64,000 nucleotides of DNA from contig NZ_PZJO01000003.1 in assembly GCF_003206575.1 (NCBI RefSeq), positions 186,001-250,000 of the forward strand, read 5' to 3'. This stretch comes from Salinicola endophyticus (GTDB taxonomy: Bacteria; Pseudomonadota; Gammaproteobacteria; Pseudomonadales; Halomonadaceae). Below the pieces are notes generated by a model. It worked only from the letters and a program-made list of their open reading frames with translations. It was not told the DNA's origin and made no database searches. This document shows, in pieces, positions 8,367 to 16,417 of this stretch. Position 1 is the first letter of the stretch; each line of letters starts with the position of its first letter. A program made the translations under genes and the position numbers.

Positions 8367-9414
8367 AGCGTTTCCAGTAGCCCGTGACCAGATGCTGCCC
8401 CTTGGCCAGCGCGAACTCGCTCTTCAACCGCTTGCGCAGGCGCTGGCTGACCTCGGCCTCGCCGGCGAACCACACGAAGCGATCGCTGTCCGCCGCCGGC
8501 AGCGCCGCGATCACTGCACTGGCGAGCTGGGTGCTGGGGGCATGGCCCTGGCAGCGGTAGCACCAGTGCAGGTGCGCACCGGGATGGGCCGGCAGCGTGA
8601 GCCGGTCCGCCGGCGACTCGACCTCCAGCCACGCCTCGATGCGCGCCTCGGCAGGCAGCGTCTCGAGCAGGCGCGAGATCGCCGGCAGCGCGGTCTCGTC
8701 ACCCGCCAGCAGATAGTGCGCGGCGCTGGCGACGCCGCGCCCGTAAGGCCCGGCCATGCCACAGAGATCGCCGGGGCGGGCACGGCGGGCGAAGTCGCCG
8801 CCCGGCCCCGGTGCCGCGTGCAGCAGGAAGTCGATCTCGACCTCGCCGTGCTCGCGATCCAGGCGCCGGATGGTGTAGTAACGGATCGCCGCGCGCACCG
8901 CTTCCGGCGGCCACAGGGTGGCCCCCTCCGCCGTCGGCCGGGGCCACTGCGGCCGCTCGAGGCCCGGAGGCGGAAAGTGCAGCCGTACGTGCCACTCCTC
9001 GTCATTATCAAAGCGCGCCAGATCTTCTCCGGCCAGGGTCAACCGGCGCATGCTCGGCGACAGCGCCTCGCTCTTGACCACCCGCATCTCGCGGAAGTTG
9101 GCGAAAGTCGGCGCGGCGACGACATCGCCATGCCAGTGCAGCGGCACCGCGTTGTCGCCGGCGAACTGCGCCGCATAGTGCTCGATCACGCTGCGCAGCG
9201 TCTCCAGGCCATCGCGGGTGGCGGCAAACGCCTCCAGGCGCAGGCCGACCCGAATGCGGGTAAAGCTCGCCTCGCCCCCGGGCAGCTCGACCACGATGCT
9301 GGCGGCATCGCTGCGATAGCCGACATCGTACTCATCAAGAAAAGCTCGCAGCCGCGATTGAAAATTATTTACATCGGTGAGCGTCAGTGTGGCGTCGCAG
9401 CGAAGTGCAGTCAT
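8365..9414 (-). CDS. Siderophore-interacting FAD-dependent reductase with N-terminal DUF2218 domain
   Basis: A 349-residue protein with two parts. Residues 1-95 match the small DUF2218 module (NFQSRLRAFLDEYDVGY). Residues about 105-349 are a SIP/ViuB-type reductase with the FAD-binding RYYTIRR motif near 183-189 and the C-terminal NAD(P)H-binding region ending in LVTGYWKR. The family releases iron from ferric siderophores in the cytoplasm by reduction. The DUF2218-SIP fusion is known in proteobacteria. No convincing Fur box was found upstream of 9414. It is transcribed alone, next to sodA. Confidence 0.92.
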   Translation of the reverse strand: MTALRCDATLTLTDVNNFQSRLRAFLDEYDVGYRSDAASIVVELPGGEASFTRIRVGLRLEAFAATRDGLETLRSVIEHYAAQFAGDNAVPLHWHGDVVAAPTFANFREMRVVKSEALSPSMRRLTLAGEDLARFDNDEEWHVRLHFPPPGLERPQWPRPTAEGATLWPPEAVRAAIRYYTIRRLDREHGEVEIDFLLHAAPGPGGDFARRARPGDLCGMAGPYGRGVASAAHYLLAGDETALPAISRLLETLPAEARIEAWLEVESPADRLTLPAHPGAHLHWCYRCQGHAPSTQLASAVIAALPAADSDRFVWFAGEAEVSQRLRKRLKSEFALAKGQHLVTGYWKR

Positions 9415-9536
9415 GGTGTCTAACCGTCAGCGGGATGGAGCAGAAAGCGCGAGGAGAAAACGACGCAGGCCGGCGGGCGCCGACACGTTCGATAGACTAG
9501 CAGACATGGTACCGGGATACAGGCCCCCAACTCAGC

Positions 9537-9593
9537 ATGCCCCCGTCGAGACGGGGGCATGGCAGGATCACACGGCCCGGCTGGGTGCCGGGC
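9537..9593. terminator. Two hairpins downstream of sodA
   Basis: ATGCCCCCGTC (9537-9547) pairs perfectly with GACGGGGGCAT (9550-9560). GCCCGGC (9575-9581) pairs with GCCGGGC (9587-9593). They follow the sodA stop. There is no strong T-run, so termination is plausible but unproven. Confidence 0.45.
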
Positions 9594-9605
9594 ACGGTGG
9601 GCCGA

Positions 9606-10217
9606 TCAGGCAGTCGCTTCGGCGTAGCGACGGTTGACCTCATCCCAGTTGATGACGTCGTAGAAGGCCGAGATGTAGTCCGGACGCTTGTTCTGATACT
9701 TCAGGTAGTAGGCGTGCTCCCACACGTCCAGACCCAGGATCGGCGTCAGGCCGTCCATCAGCGGGCTGTCCTGGTTGAGGGTGTTGATGACCTTGAGCTT
9801 CTTCTCCGGGGTCACCACCAGCCACGCCCAGCCGCTACCGAAACGACCGGTGGCCGCCTTCTTGAACTCCTCTTTGAAGTTCTCGTAGCCGCCGAGTTCG
9901 CTGTCGATCGCTTCGGCGACCTTGCCGGTCGGGGCGCCGCCGCCATCCTTGGACATCACGGTCCAGAACAGCGAGTGGTTGGCGTGACCGCCACCGTTGT
10001 TGATGACCGCCTGGCGCTTGTCCTGCGGCACCTTGTCGATGTCGGCCATCAGCTTGTCGACCGGTACGTCTTCCAGGCCGGTGCCTTCCAGCGCGGCATT
10101 CAGGTTGTTGACGTAGGTCTGATGGTGACGAGTGTGGTGGATCTCCATCGTCATCGCATCGATCTTGGGTTCCAGCGCGTCGTAGGCGTACGGCAGTGAC
10201 GGTAAGCTATGAGCCAT
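9606..10217 (-). CDS. sodA: Superoxide dismutase, Mn-type signature
   Basis: A 203-residue Fe/Mn-family superoxide dismutase. Metal ligands are visible: His in the helix MEIHHTRHH, His in [11 protein letters not shown], and the [18 protein letters not shown] signature. The [11 protein letters not shown] sequence and Gly-rich region (DGGGAP) are typical of Mn or cambialistic enzymes rather than E. coli-type Fe-SodB, so sodA is preferred. Metal use cannot be proven from sequence. ATG 10217 is chosen because GGGAG lies 7 nt upstream. It detoxifies superoxide in the cytoplasm. Confidence 0.95.
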   Translation of the reverse strand: MAHSLPSLPYAYDALEPKIDAMTMEIHHTRHHQTYVNNLNAALEGTGLEDVPVDKLMADIDKVPQDKRQAVINNGGGHANHSLFWTVMSKDGGGAPTGKVAEAIDSELGGYENFKEEFKKAATGRFGSGWAWLVVTPEKKLKVINTLNQDSPLMDGLTPILGLDVWEHAYYLKYQNKRPDYISAFYDVINWDEVNRRYAEATA

Positions 10218-10319
10218 GATCAAACTCCCTTTCTCAAGAGGCCTGTGCCCGACGTGGGCGCCTCGCGGGTGAATAAAAATAGTGAGCAGCGCGCAGCGGT
10301 GTCAAGCTGAGCTGCACCG

Positions 10320-10472
10320 CCTGGCGCCCTGCTCTTTGATGCTAACTTGCTGATGTTTGATGCCTTTTACAAAGCCGCCCGACGCGGAGCGACTTGGCAA
10401 AAACCTCGTCTCACATCACCTACATGGCGTGCGCCAGGGGCGCTTTCAACCCCTGCCCCTGGGGTTTTTTTC
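10320..10472 (+). ncRNA. Candidate small RNA ending in a strong terminator
   Basis: The gap between sodA and the ZIP gene, both on the minus strand, contains a plus-strand Rho-independent terminator. CCAGGGGC (10434-10441) pairs with GCCCCTGG (10455-10462), followed by GG and seven T residues (10465-10471). No plus-strand gene ends here, so the terminator suggests a short independent transcript starting somewhere after 10320. The 5' end and promoter are not evident; the family is unknown. Confidence 0.35.
10434..10471 (+). terminator. Orphan Rho-independent terminator
   Basis: An 8-bp GC-rich stem (10434-10441 with 10455-10462) plus T7, oriented rightward. No protein-coding gene lies upstream on this strand. 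Confidence 0.75.
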
Positions 10473-10514
10473 CGTAAGCGCGCCGGGCGGCCGTGCACCG
10501 CCACCGAATGCGTC

Positions 10515-11405
10515 TCACAGCACCTGGGTGAACACGAACATCAGCATGAACCCCAGCAGCACGCCGGCGGTGGCGAAGCTCTCGTGGCCCTTGCGGTGCG
10601 ACTCGGGGATCACCTCGTGGCTGATCACGAACAGCATGGCACCGGCGGCGAAGGCGAGCCCCAGCGGCAGCAGCGCCGAGGCCAGATTGACCGCCAGCGC
10701 GCCGACGATGCCGCCGATCGGCTCCACCAGGCCGCTGATCAGCGCTGCCAGCAGCGCCATGCCGCGGGAGTAGCCGATGGCGATCAGGCCCAGCGCCACG
10801 ATCAGCCCCTCGGGCAGGTTCTGAATACCGATGCCCAGGGTCAACGCCAGCCCGGCTGAGACGTCACCGGTGCCGTAACCGACCCCCACCGCCACGCCCT
10901 CGGGGAAGTTATGGATGGTGATGGCCAGCACGAACAGCCAGATACGCCGAATCTGCAACGCATCGGCACCGCTCTGCTTGCCCAGGGCGAAGTGTTCATG
11001 GGGCAGCAGGCGTTCGATCGCCAGGATGGCGACCCCGCCCAGGGTCATGCCGGCGCAGACGATGGCCAGCGCCAGGCCCTGGCTGCGGCTCAGCGTCAGC
11101 GCCTCCTCGAATCCCGGCAGCATCAGCGAGTAGGCGGTCGCCGCCAGCATCACGCCGGCGCCGAAGCCCATCAGCGAATCCTCCAGACGCTGACCGATAC
11201 GCCGCAGCAGCAGAATCGGCAGCGCCCCCACCGGGGTGAACAGCCCCGCGATCAGACTCGCCAGGATGCCCGCCTGGACATTCCCCAGCGCCGCGAAGCT
11301 CTCGTGCAGGCCGGTGAGAGAGACCGCCGCCAGGAGGATGGCGGCGACCAGCAGGAGCATACCGAGGCCACGCTGCCAGCTCACAACGTCACGCAGATCC
11401 GACAT
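10515..11405 (-). CDS. ZIP-family divalent metal transporter (ZupT/GufA-like)
   Basis: A 296-residue membrane protein with about eight helices. The metal-pathway motifs of ZIP proteins are present in two successive helices: HNFPEG near residue 163 and NLPEG near residue 197. A His-containing motif (ISHEVIPESHRKGHE) lies near the C terminus. It probably imports Zn2+ or related divalent ions. It follows cysZ by only 7 bp on the same strand, so the two genes likely share a transcript. Confidence 0.92.
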   Translation of the reverse strand: MSDLRDVVSWQRGLGMLLLVAAILLAAVSLTGLHESFAALGNVQAGILASLIAGLFTPVGALPILLLRRIGQRLEDSLMGFGAGVMLAATAYSLMLPGFEEALTLSRSQGLALAIVCAGMTLGGVAILAIERLLPHEHFALGKQSGADALQIRRIWLFVLAITIHNFPEGVAVGVGYGTGDVSAGLALTLGIGIQNLPEGLIVALGLIAIGYSRGMALLAALISGLVEPIGGIVGALAVNLASALLPLGLAFAAGAMLFVISHEVIPESHRKGHESFATAGVLLGFMLMFVFTQVL

Positions 11406-11412
11406 ATCGACC

Positions 11413-12141
11413 TCAACGCGCCGCGACGGGAAGGGAGCGGTAGTAGCGGTCCCACAGCATCACCCCACCGGCGACACCACCCGGCAGCAGCACCAGATTG
11501 AGCAGCGGCACCCAGGTCGCCAGTGACATGCAGCCGCCGTAGGTCAGGGTCGGCCACCAGCGCGCGCGCAGTCGCCGACGCATATCGGTGAAGGCGACCT
11601 GGTTGTTGTCCATCGGGTAGTCGAGATACTGGATCGCCATCATCCAGGCGGAGAACGCCGCCCACAGGAAGGGCGTGATCAGGTTGAGGCCGGGCACGAA
11701 GCCGAGCAGAAACAGCAGCGCCATGCGCGGCAGCAGGTAGCCCAGCTTGACCAGCTCGCGCCCTACCGCGTCGACGCCGGTCTTGATCCAGCCGCGTTCG
11801 TCACTGGGCGGACGCCCGGTCAGGCGGGTCTCCACCTTTTCGGCCAGAAAGCCGTAGAAGGGTGCCGCGATGAGGTTGGAGACCAGGGTGAAGGTGAAGA
11901 ACACCATCAGCACCAGCACCACCACCAGCAGCGGCCAGATCAACCACTCCAGCCAGTCGAGCCAGCTGGGCACCTGGCGCATGCCGTAATCGAGCCAGCC
12001 GCCGAAGTTGCCGATCAGATAGTAGATGGTGCCGCCGTAGAGCAGCAGGTTGACCACGATAGGGCCGATGACGAAGCGCCGCAGGCCCGGCTCGAGTACC
12101 AGCCGGGTCCCACGGACGATCGCTTGCAGGGAGTAGATCAT
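11413..12141 (-). CDS. cysZ: Sulfate transporter CysZ (EI24 family)
   Basis: A 242-residue inner-membrane protein closely resembling E. coli CysZ along its length. Shared segments include PGLRRFVIGPIVVN near residue 18, NLIAAPFYGFLAEKVE near residue 90, and AWMMAIQYLDYPMDNN near residue 165. It moves sulfate for cysteine synthesis. The downstream ZIP gene starts 7 bp after its stop. The ribosome site is weak (GGCGGAATTCGA). Confidence 0.92.
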   Translation of the reverse strand: MIYSLQAIVRGTRLVLEPGLRRFVIGPIVVNLLLYGGTIYYLIGNFGGWLDYGMRQVPSWLDWLEWLIWPLLVVVLVLMVFFTFTLVSNLIAAPFYGFLAEKVETRLTGRPPSDERGWIKTGVDAVGRELVKLGYLLPRMALLFLLGFVPGLNLITPFLWAAFSAWMMAIQYLDYPMDNNQVAFTDMRRRLRARWWPTLTYGGCMSLATWVPLLNLVLLPGGVAGGVMLWDRYYRSLPVAAR

Positions 12142-12244
12142 TCGAATTCCGCCATCCGGACAGTGCGTTGCAAGATCGACAAGCTAACACAGTCCGCGCC
12201 CCCGAGAAGCTACCCTGGCGTCACGGCGAGGGCGATCGCCCGGC

Positions 12245-12997
12245 TCAGCTCTGGTCGGTTTTGTCTGACTGACCGCCCTGGCTCAGGGAGGCGGGATCGA
12301 GCTTGTCGATCGAGGTGTGGCGGATATCGTGGCCCTTGACCAGATAGACCACGTGCTCGGCCAGGTTGTCGGCATGGTCGCCGATCCGCTCGAGCGCACG
12401 CAGTACCGTCATCACGTTGAGGATGCCACTGATCGAACGCGGATCTTCCATCATGAAGGTGGAGAGCGAACGCATGGCGGAGGTGTACTCGGTATCCACC
12501 GAGTCATCTTCCTGCAGCACGCTCAGCGCCAGCTCGGTATCGAAGCGAGCGAAGGAGGTCAGGGCGTCGCGCAGCATGCGACGCACGTGCTCGCTGATGT
12601 GGCGGATCTCGACGCTGCCCTGGGGAATGCGCCCTGCGTCGATCAGATCGATGGCGTTGCGCGCGATCTTGTTGGCCTCGTCGCCCATGCGCTCGAGGTC
12701 GTTGGTGGCACGGATCACCGCGATCACCAGACGCAGGTCGGAGGCCGCCGGCTGGCGCCGGGCCAGGATGCGCACGCACTCCTCGTCGATCTTGAGCTGC
12801 AGCTCGTTGACGCTGGTGTCGTTGTCGCGCACGAGGGTCGCCAGCGTACTGTCCCCTTCGAGCAGCGCGGAGATGGATTCCTGCAGCTGCTTCTCGACCA
12901 GACCGCCCATGGCCATCAGTTGGCTCTTGAGCGCTTCGAGATCCTGGTTGAACTGCTGCGAGATGTGCTGGCTGTGGGTATCGCTGGTGATATCCAT
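12245..12997 (-). CDS. phoU: Phosphate transport regulator PhoU
   Basis: A 250-residue all-helical protein with two PhoU repeats. Metal-binding (E/D)xxxD motifs appear as NDLERMGDEANK near residue 98 and ALERIGDHADNLAE near residue 200. PhoU links the Pst transporter to PhoR and represses the Pho response when phosphate is plentiful. No pstSCAB genes are beside it; phoB-phoR lie 8 kb away on the other strand. Acidic/polar C terminus. GGACGA-like ribosome region upstream of ATG 12997. Confidence 0.96.
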   Translation of the reverse strand: MDITSDTHSQHISQQFNQDLEALKSQLMAMGGLVEKQLQESISALLEGDSTLATLVRDNDTSVNELQLKIDEECVRILARRQPAASDLRLVIAVIRATNDLERMGDEANKIARNAIDLIDAGRIPQGSVEIRHISEHVRRMLRDALTSFARFDTELALSVLQEDDSVDTEYTSAMRSLSTFMMEDPRSISGILNVMTVLRALERIGDHADNLAEHVVYLVKGHDIRHTSIDKLDPASLSQGGQSDKTDQS

Positions 12998-13096
12998 CGA
13001 GGACTCCGAAAGGACGAGACGTCAGGGCGATGGCCGTAGGCGGACGTCGTGGGCGTATTACGACCTATCGCAGCATGGTGCCGCGACTTTATTGCA

Positions 13097-13135
13097 GGTA
13101 TATGACACCGACAGAAGGCTCGGGTATACGACACC
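13097..13135 (-). promoter_or_regulatory. Direct repeat in the phoU upstream region
   Basis: GGTATATGACACC (13097-13109) and GGTATACGACACC (13123-13135) are near-identical and 26 bp apart. On the minus strand they read GTGTCATATACC-like. TGTCA resembles a Pho half-site, but the spacing is not the 11/22-bp phase, so the role is uncertain. Confidence 0.35.
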
Positions 13136-13170
13136 ACACGCCTTCGCCACTCAGCGCCCCGGCCTGGCGC

Positions 13171-15396
13171 TCATAGCGGCGTCAGCTTGGCAAAGCCCAG
13201 CACCAGCCACTTGTCGCCTTCACCCTCGAAGCTGACATGGACCCGGGCGCGGGCGCCCTCGCCTTCGGCATCCAGGATTACCCCTTCGCCGAACAGCGGA
13301 TGGCTGACGCGCTGCCCCAGGGACAGCGAGGGCAGCTCGTCGCCGCCCTCGACGCGCTGCTGGCGCGCCGCGCCGACGTTCGGCCGCGACGTCACCGGAC
13401 GCGACACCTGGCCACGCAGGCGGATCTCCTCGAGCAGCGCCTCGGGGATCTCGCGCAGAAAGCGCGACGGGCGTGCCATCGTCTCGCGGCCGTGGAGGCG
13501 GCGAATCTCGGCGTAGGTGAGATAGAGCTTGCGCATCGCCCGGGTCAGGCCGACGTAGCAGAGCCGGCGCTCCTCTTCGAGCCGCCCCGGCTCCTCCAGC
13601 GACATCTTGTGCGGGAACAGGCCCTCCTCGACCCCAGCGACGAAGACCACCGGGAACTCCAGCCCCTTGGCCGAGTGCAGCGTCATCATCTGCACGCAAT
13701 CCTCGAACTCGTCGGCCTCGTGATCGCCGGCATTGAGTGCCGCCTCGGCCAGGAACGGTTCCAGCGCCGCCGCGCCCTCGCCGGCCTCCTGCAGGTCGAT
13801 CGGGTTGCCCTCGCTCTGCTGGAAGGCGCGCGCAGCGTTGACCAGCTCCTCCAGGTTCTCGACCCGCGCCTGGCCCTTCTCGCCCTTCTCGTTGCGGTGA
13901 TGCTCGACCAGCCCGGTGAGCGTGATCACGTGATCGATGATCTCGTGCAGCGCCATCCCCGCGGTGTCGTTGTCGAGGCGTTCGATCAGCTCGGCGAAGG
14001 CGTTGACCGCGTTGCCGGCACGCCCCTTGAGGGTGGCATCGCCAAGACTGTCATGGAGCGACTGCCACAGTGACACCCCGGTGTCGCGGGCGCGCAGGCG
14101 CAGGATCTCGACCGTGCGCGTGCCGATGCCCCGCGCCGGCACGTTGATCACCCGCTCCAGCGAGGCGTCATCCTCGCGGTTGAGCAGCAGGCGCAGATAG
14201 GCCAGGGCGTTCTTGATCTCGAGCCGCTCATAGAAGCGCTGGCCGCCGTAGATACGGTACGGCACGCCGCTGCGGATGAGTGCTTCCTCGATCACCCGCG
14301 ACTGGGCGTTGGAGCGGTAGAGCACCGCCATTTCGCGCCGGGCGTGGCCGTTGCGGTGCTGCTCGTTGATGGTGTCGACGATGAAGCGTGCCTCGTCGAG
14401 ATCGTTGAAGCCGGCGTAGACCGAGATCTTGTCGCCGGCGTCACCGTCGGTCCACAGCTCCTTGCCCATGCGCCCGGTGTTGTGGCTGATCAGGGCGTTG
14501 GCGGCATCCAGAATGGCGCTGGTGGAGCGGTAGTTCTGCTCCAGACGCACCGTGCGCGTGTCGCTGAACTCGGTCTCGAAGCGGCGGATGTTCTCGACCC
14601 GGGCGCCGCGCCAGCCGTAGATCGACTGGTCGTCGTCGCCGACCACCGTCATGCAGGCGCTATCGCCATCGCTCTCGGTGCCCGCGAGCAGCTTGAGCCA
14701 GGCGTACTGCAGGGTGTTGGTGTCCTGGAACTCATCGACCAGGATATGCCCGAAGCGCTCGCGATAGTGCTTGAGCAGCGCCGCATTGTCGCGCAGAAGC
14801 TCCAGGCTGCGCAGCAGCAGCTCGCCGAAATCGACCAGCCCACCGCGCTCGCAGGTCAACTGATAGCGCTCGTAGAGATCGACCATCTGCGCCATGTAGG
14901 CATCGCCGTGGGTGGCGACCTGTGACGGGCGCAGCCCCTCCTCCTTGCAGCCACTGATGAAGTACTGCACCTGCTTGGGCGGGAAGCGCTCGTCGTCGAC
15001 GCCGTGATCCCGCAGCAGGCGCTTGACCAGGCGCAGCTGGTCGTCGCTGTCGATGATCTGGAAGTGCTGCGGCAGGCGCGCATCGTGCCAGTGGGTGCGC
15101 AGCAGGCGGTGGGCGATGGAGTGGAAGGTGCCCACCCACAGGCTGCGCAGCGAGACGCCCTGCAGCGCCTCCAGGCGGGTCCGCATCTCGCGCGCCGCCT
15201 TGTTGGTGAAGGTCACCGCCATGATGGCGTAGGGCGAGACACCCTCAGCCTGCAGCAGCCAGGCGATGCGATGCACCAGCACCCGGGTCTTGCCCGACCC
15301 GGCGCCGGCCAGCACCAGCATGTTGCCCGGCGCGGCCGCCACGGCTTCGCGCTGGTTGGCGTTGAGGGAGTCGATGAGTGCCGAGACGTCGTCCAT
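13171..15396 (-). CDS. uvrD: DNA helicase II UvrD
   Basis: A 741-residue superfamily 1 helicase. The N terminus MDDVSALIDSLNANQREAV aligns with E. coli UvrD, which fixes the start at 15396 rather than 15501. Walker A (AGAGSGKTR) lies near residue 29. Motif II is DEFQDTN, motif III DDQSIYGWRGA, and motif V MTLHSAKGLEF. The Tudor-like C-terminal end (GEGVILDAEGEGARARVHVSF) is present. It unwinds DNA 3'-5' in nucleotide excision and mismatch repair. No LexA box (CTGT-N8-ACAG) was seen upstream, unlike E. coli uvrD. Confidence 0.97.
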   Translation of the reverse strand: MDDVSALIDSLNANQREAVAAAPGNMLVLAGAGSGKTRVLVHRIAWLLQAEGVSPYAIMAVTFTNKAAREMRTRLEALQGVSLRSLWVGTFHSIAHRLLRTHWHDARLPQHFQIIDSDDQLRLVKRLLRDHGVDDERFPPKQVQYFISGCKEEGLRPSQVATHGDAYMAQMVDLYERYQLTCERGGLVDFGELLLRSLELLRDNAALLKHYRERFGHILVDEFQDTNTLQYAWLKLLAGTESDGDSACMTVVGDDDQSIYGWRGARVENIRRFETEFSDTRTVRLEQNYRSTSAILDAANALISHNTGRMGKELWTDGDAGDKISVYAGFNDLDEARFIVDTINEQHRNGHARREMAVLYRSNAQSRVIEEALIRSGVPYRIYGGQRFYERLEIKNALAYLRLLLNREDDASLERVINVPARGIGTRTVEILRLRARDTGVSLWQSLHDSLGDATLKGRAGNAVNAFAELIERLDNDTAGMALHEIIDHVITLTGLVEHHRNEKGEKGQARVENLEELVNAARAFQQSEGNPIDLQEAGEGAAALEPFLAEAALNAGDHEADEFEDCVQMMTLHSAKGLEFPVVFVAGVEEGLFPHKMSLEEPGRLEEERRLCYVGLTRAMRKLYLTYAEIRRLHGRETMARPSRFLREIPEALLEEIRLRGQVSRPVTSRPNVGAARQQRVEGGDELPSLSLGQRVSHPLFGEGVILDAEGEGARARVHVSFEGEGDKWLVLGFAKLTPL

Positions 15397-15563
15397 GGAG
15401 AGCTGCGAGACCTGCGGTTGGAGAAGCGGCCGGCGCGGCCACACGCAAGCCGGCACGCGCCCGGGGGCACGCACCGGCCAGCTAACAAGACGGCCGCGCA
15501 ACGAGGTGTCAGTCTACCACAGCCGCCCCAAGGCCCGGCGCCACCCGAGGGCGCCGGCAGCGC

Positions 15564-16127
15564 TCAGCGCTTGGTCGCAGCATCCTCGGCGGCAGCGCGG
15601 ATGGCGGCATCCTGCGGGCGCTCGGTGGCCGAAGGCGTGGACGAGCCCGGGGCCTGCTTGTCGGCATCCAGCGGCTTGCCGTGGTCGTGGGTGGTACCGG
15701 CAGGCCCAGCGCTGGCCTCGGCGGCGGCCTGGGTGGTCGGCGTGGCCTCGGCGCGGCGGGCGGCGCCTGCGTCGCTCTCTCTCTCGCTGTTGCTGTCGGA
15801 GGCCGTGCGCTGGCGGGTGATGGCTTCGGGCTTGGGCGGCGGCTCGATCACGGTTTCATGGTGCATATCGGCAAGTTTCTCGGCCCCCTTGGCCACGTGG
15901 TGGTACAGGTCGCGGTAGTCCTCGACCATGCGCGTCATGGTCGCCGAGACCTGCTCGAAGTGCTCACGCACCTCGTTCTTGTAAGCCTTCTGCTCACGAT
16001 GCAGTTCGCGCATCGGCTCGGTGTTGTGCCCCCCGAGCTTGGCCCCCAGCCAGTAACCCACCAGCACCCCCACGGCCCCCACCGCCACGACGATCGCAAT
16101 CCAGGGCCCTACGCCAATGCTCTCCAT
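15564..16127 (-). CDS. YhcB/ZapG-like DUF1043 membrane-anchored protein
   Basis: A 187-residue protein with one N-terminal transmembrane helix (residues 7-28, WIAIVVAVGAVGVLVGYWLG), a coiled-coil cytoplasmic region with MRELHREQKAYKNEVREHF, and a low-complexity Ala/Thr/Ser-rich tail from about residue 100. This architecture is that of DUF1043 (E. coli YhcB, also called ZapG/LapD), linked to envelope and division functions. ATG 16127 is chosen because the family begins at the membrane helix and GAGG lies upstream. The longer frame to 16199 adds an unlikely polar leader. Confidence 0.85.
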   Translation of the reverse strand: MESIGVGPWIAIVVAVGAVGVLVGYWLGAKLGGHNTEPMRELHREQKAYKNEVREHFEQVSATMTRMVEDYRDLYHHVAKGAEKLADMHHETVIEPPPKPEAITRQRTASDSNSERESDAGAARRAEATPTTQAAAEASAGPAGTTHDHGKPLDADKQAPGSSTPSATERPQDAAIRAAAEDAATKR

Positions 16128-16417
16128 ACTCCGCTGCCTCTCGGTTATCGATGAAATCGGGCGCTCGTGCCCCGGCCACAAGGGAAACGCTGAACACATC
16201 GACTAGCGAAATGAAGCGCAAGGCGCGTGGAACACAGAACACGATACATAACATGGGGTTAGGCGAGTGTTCGAGTACCACGCAACGCAGCGATTCGCTA
16301 GCGCAGGCATTGATGCAGCGTTTCTCAAGAGACCGGAGGCGAACGCGTATGGTTCCCTACCTAAGCATAATTCAGCCGCCTTCGGCCAGCCTGGCGGGCC
16401 GCGCCGAACACCTCGAC

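Noticed and set aside
9415-9605. Fur box controlling the siderophore reductase or sodA
   Set aside because: No GATAATGATAATCATTATC-like sequence found; the region has only GC-rich hairpins.
15397-15563. LexA box upstream of uvrD
   Set aside because: No CTGT-N8-ACAG sequence is present in this gap.
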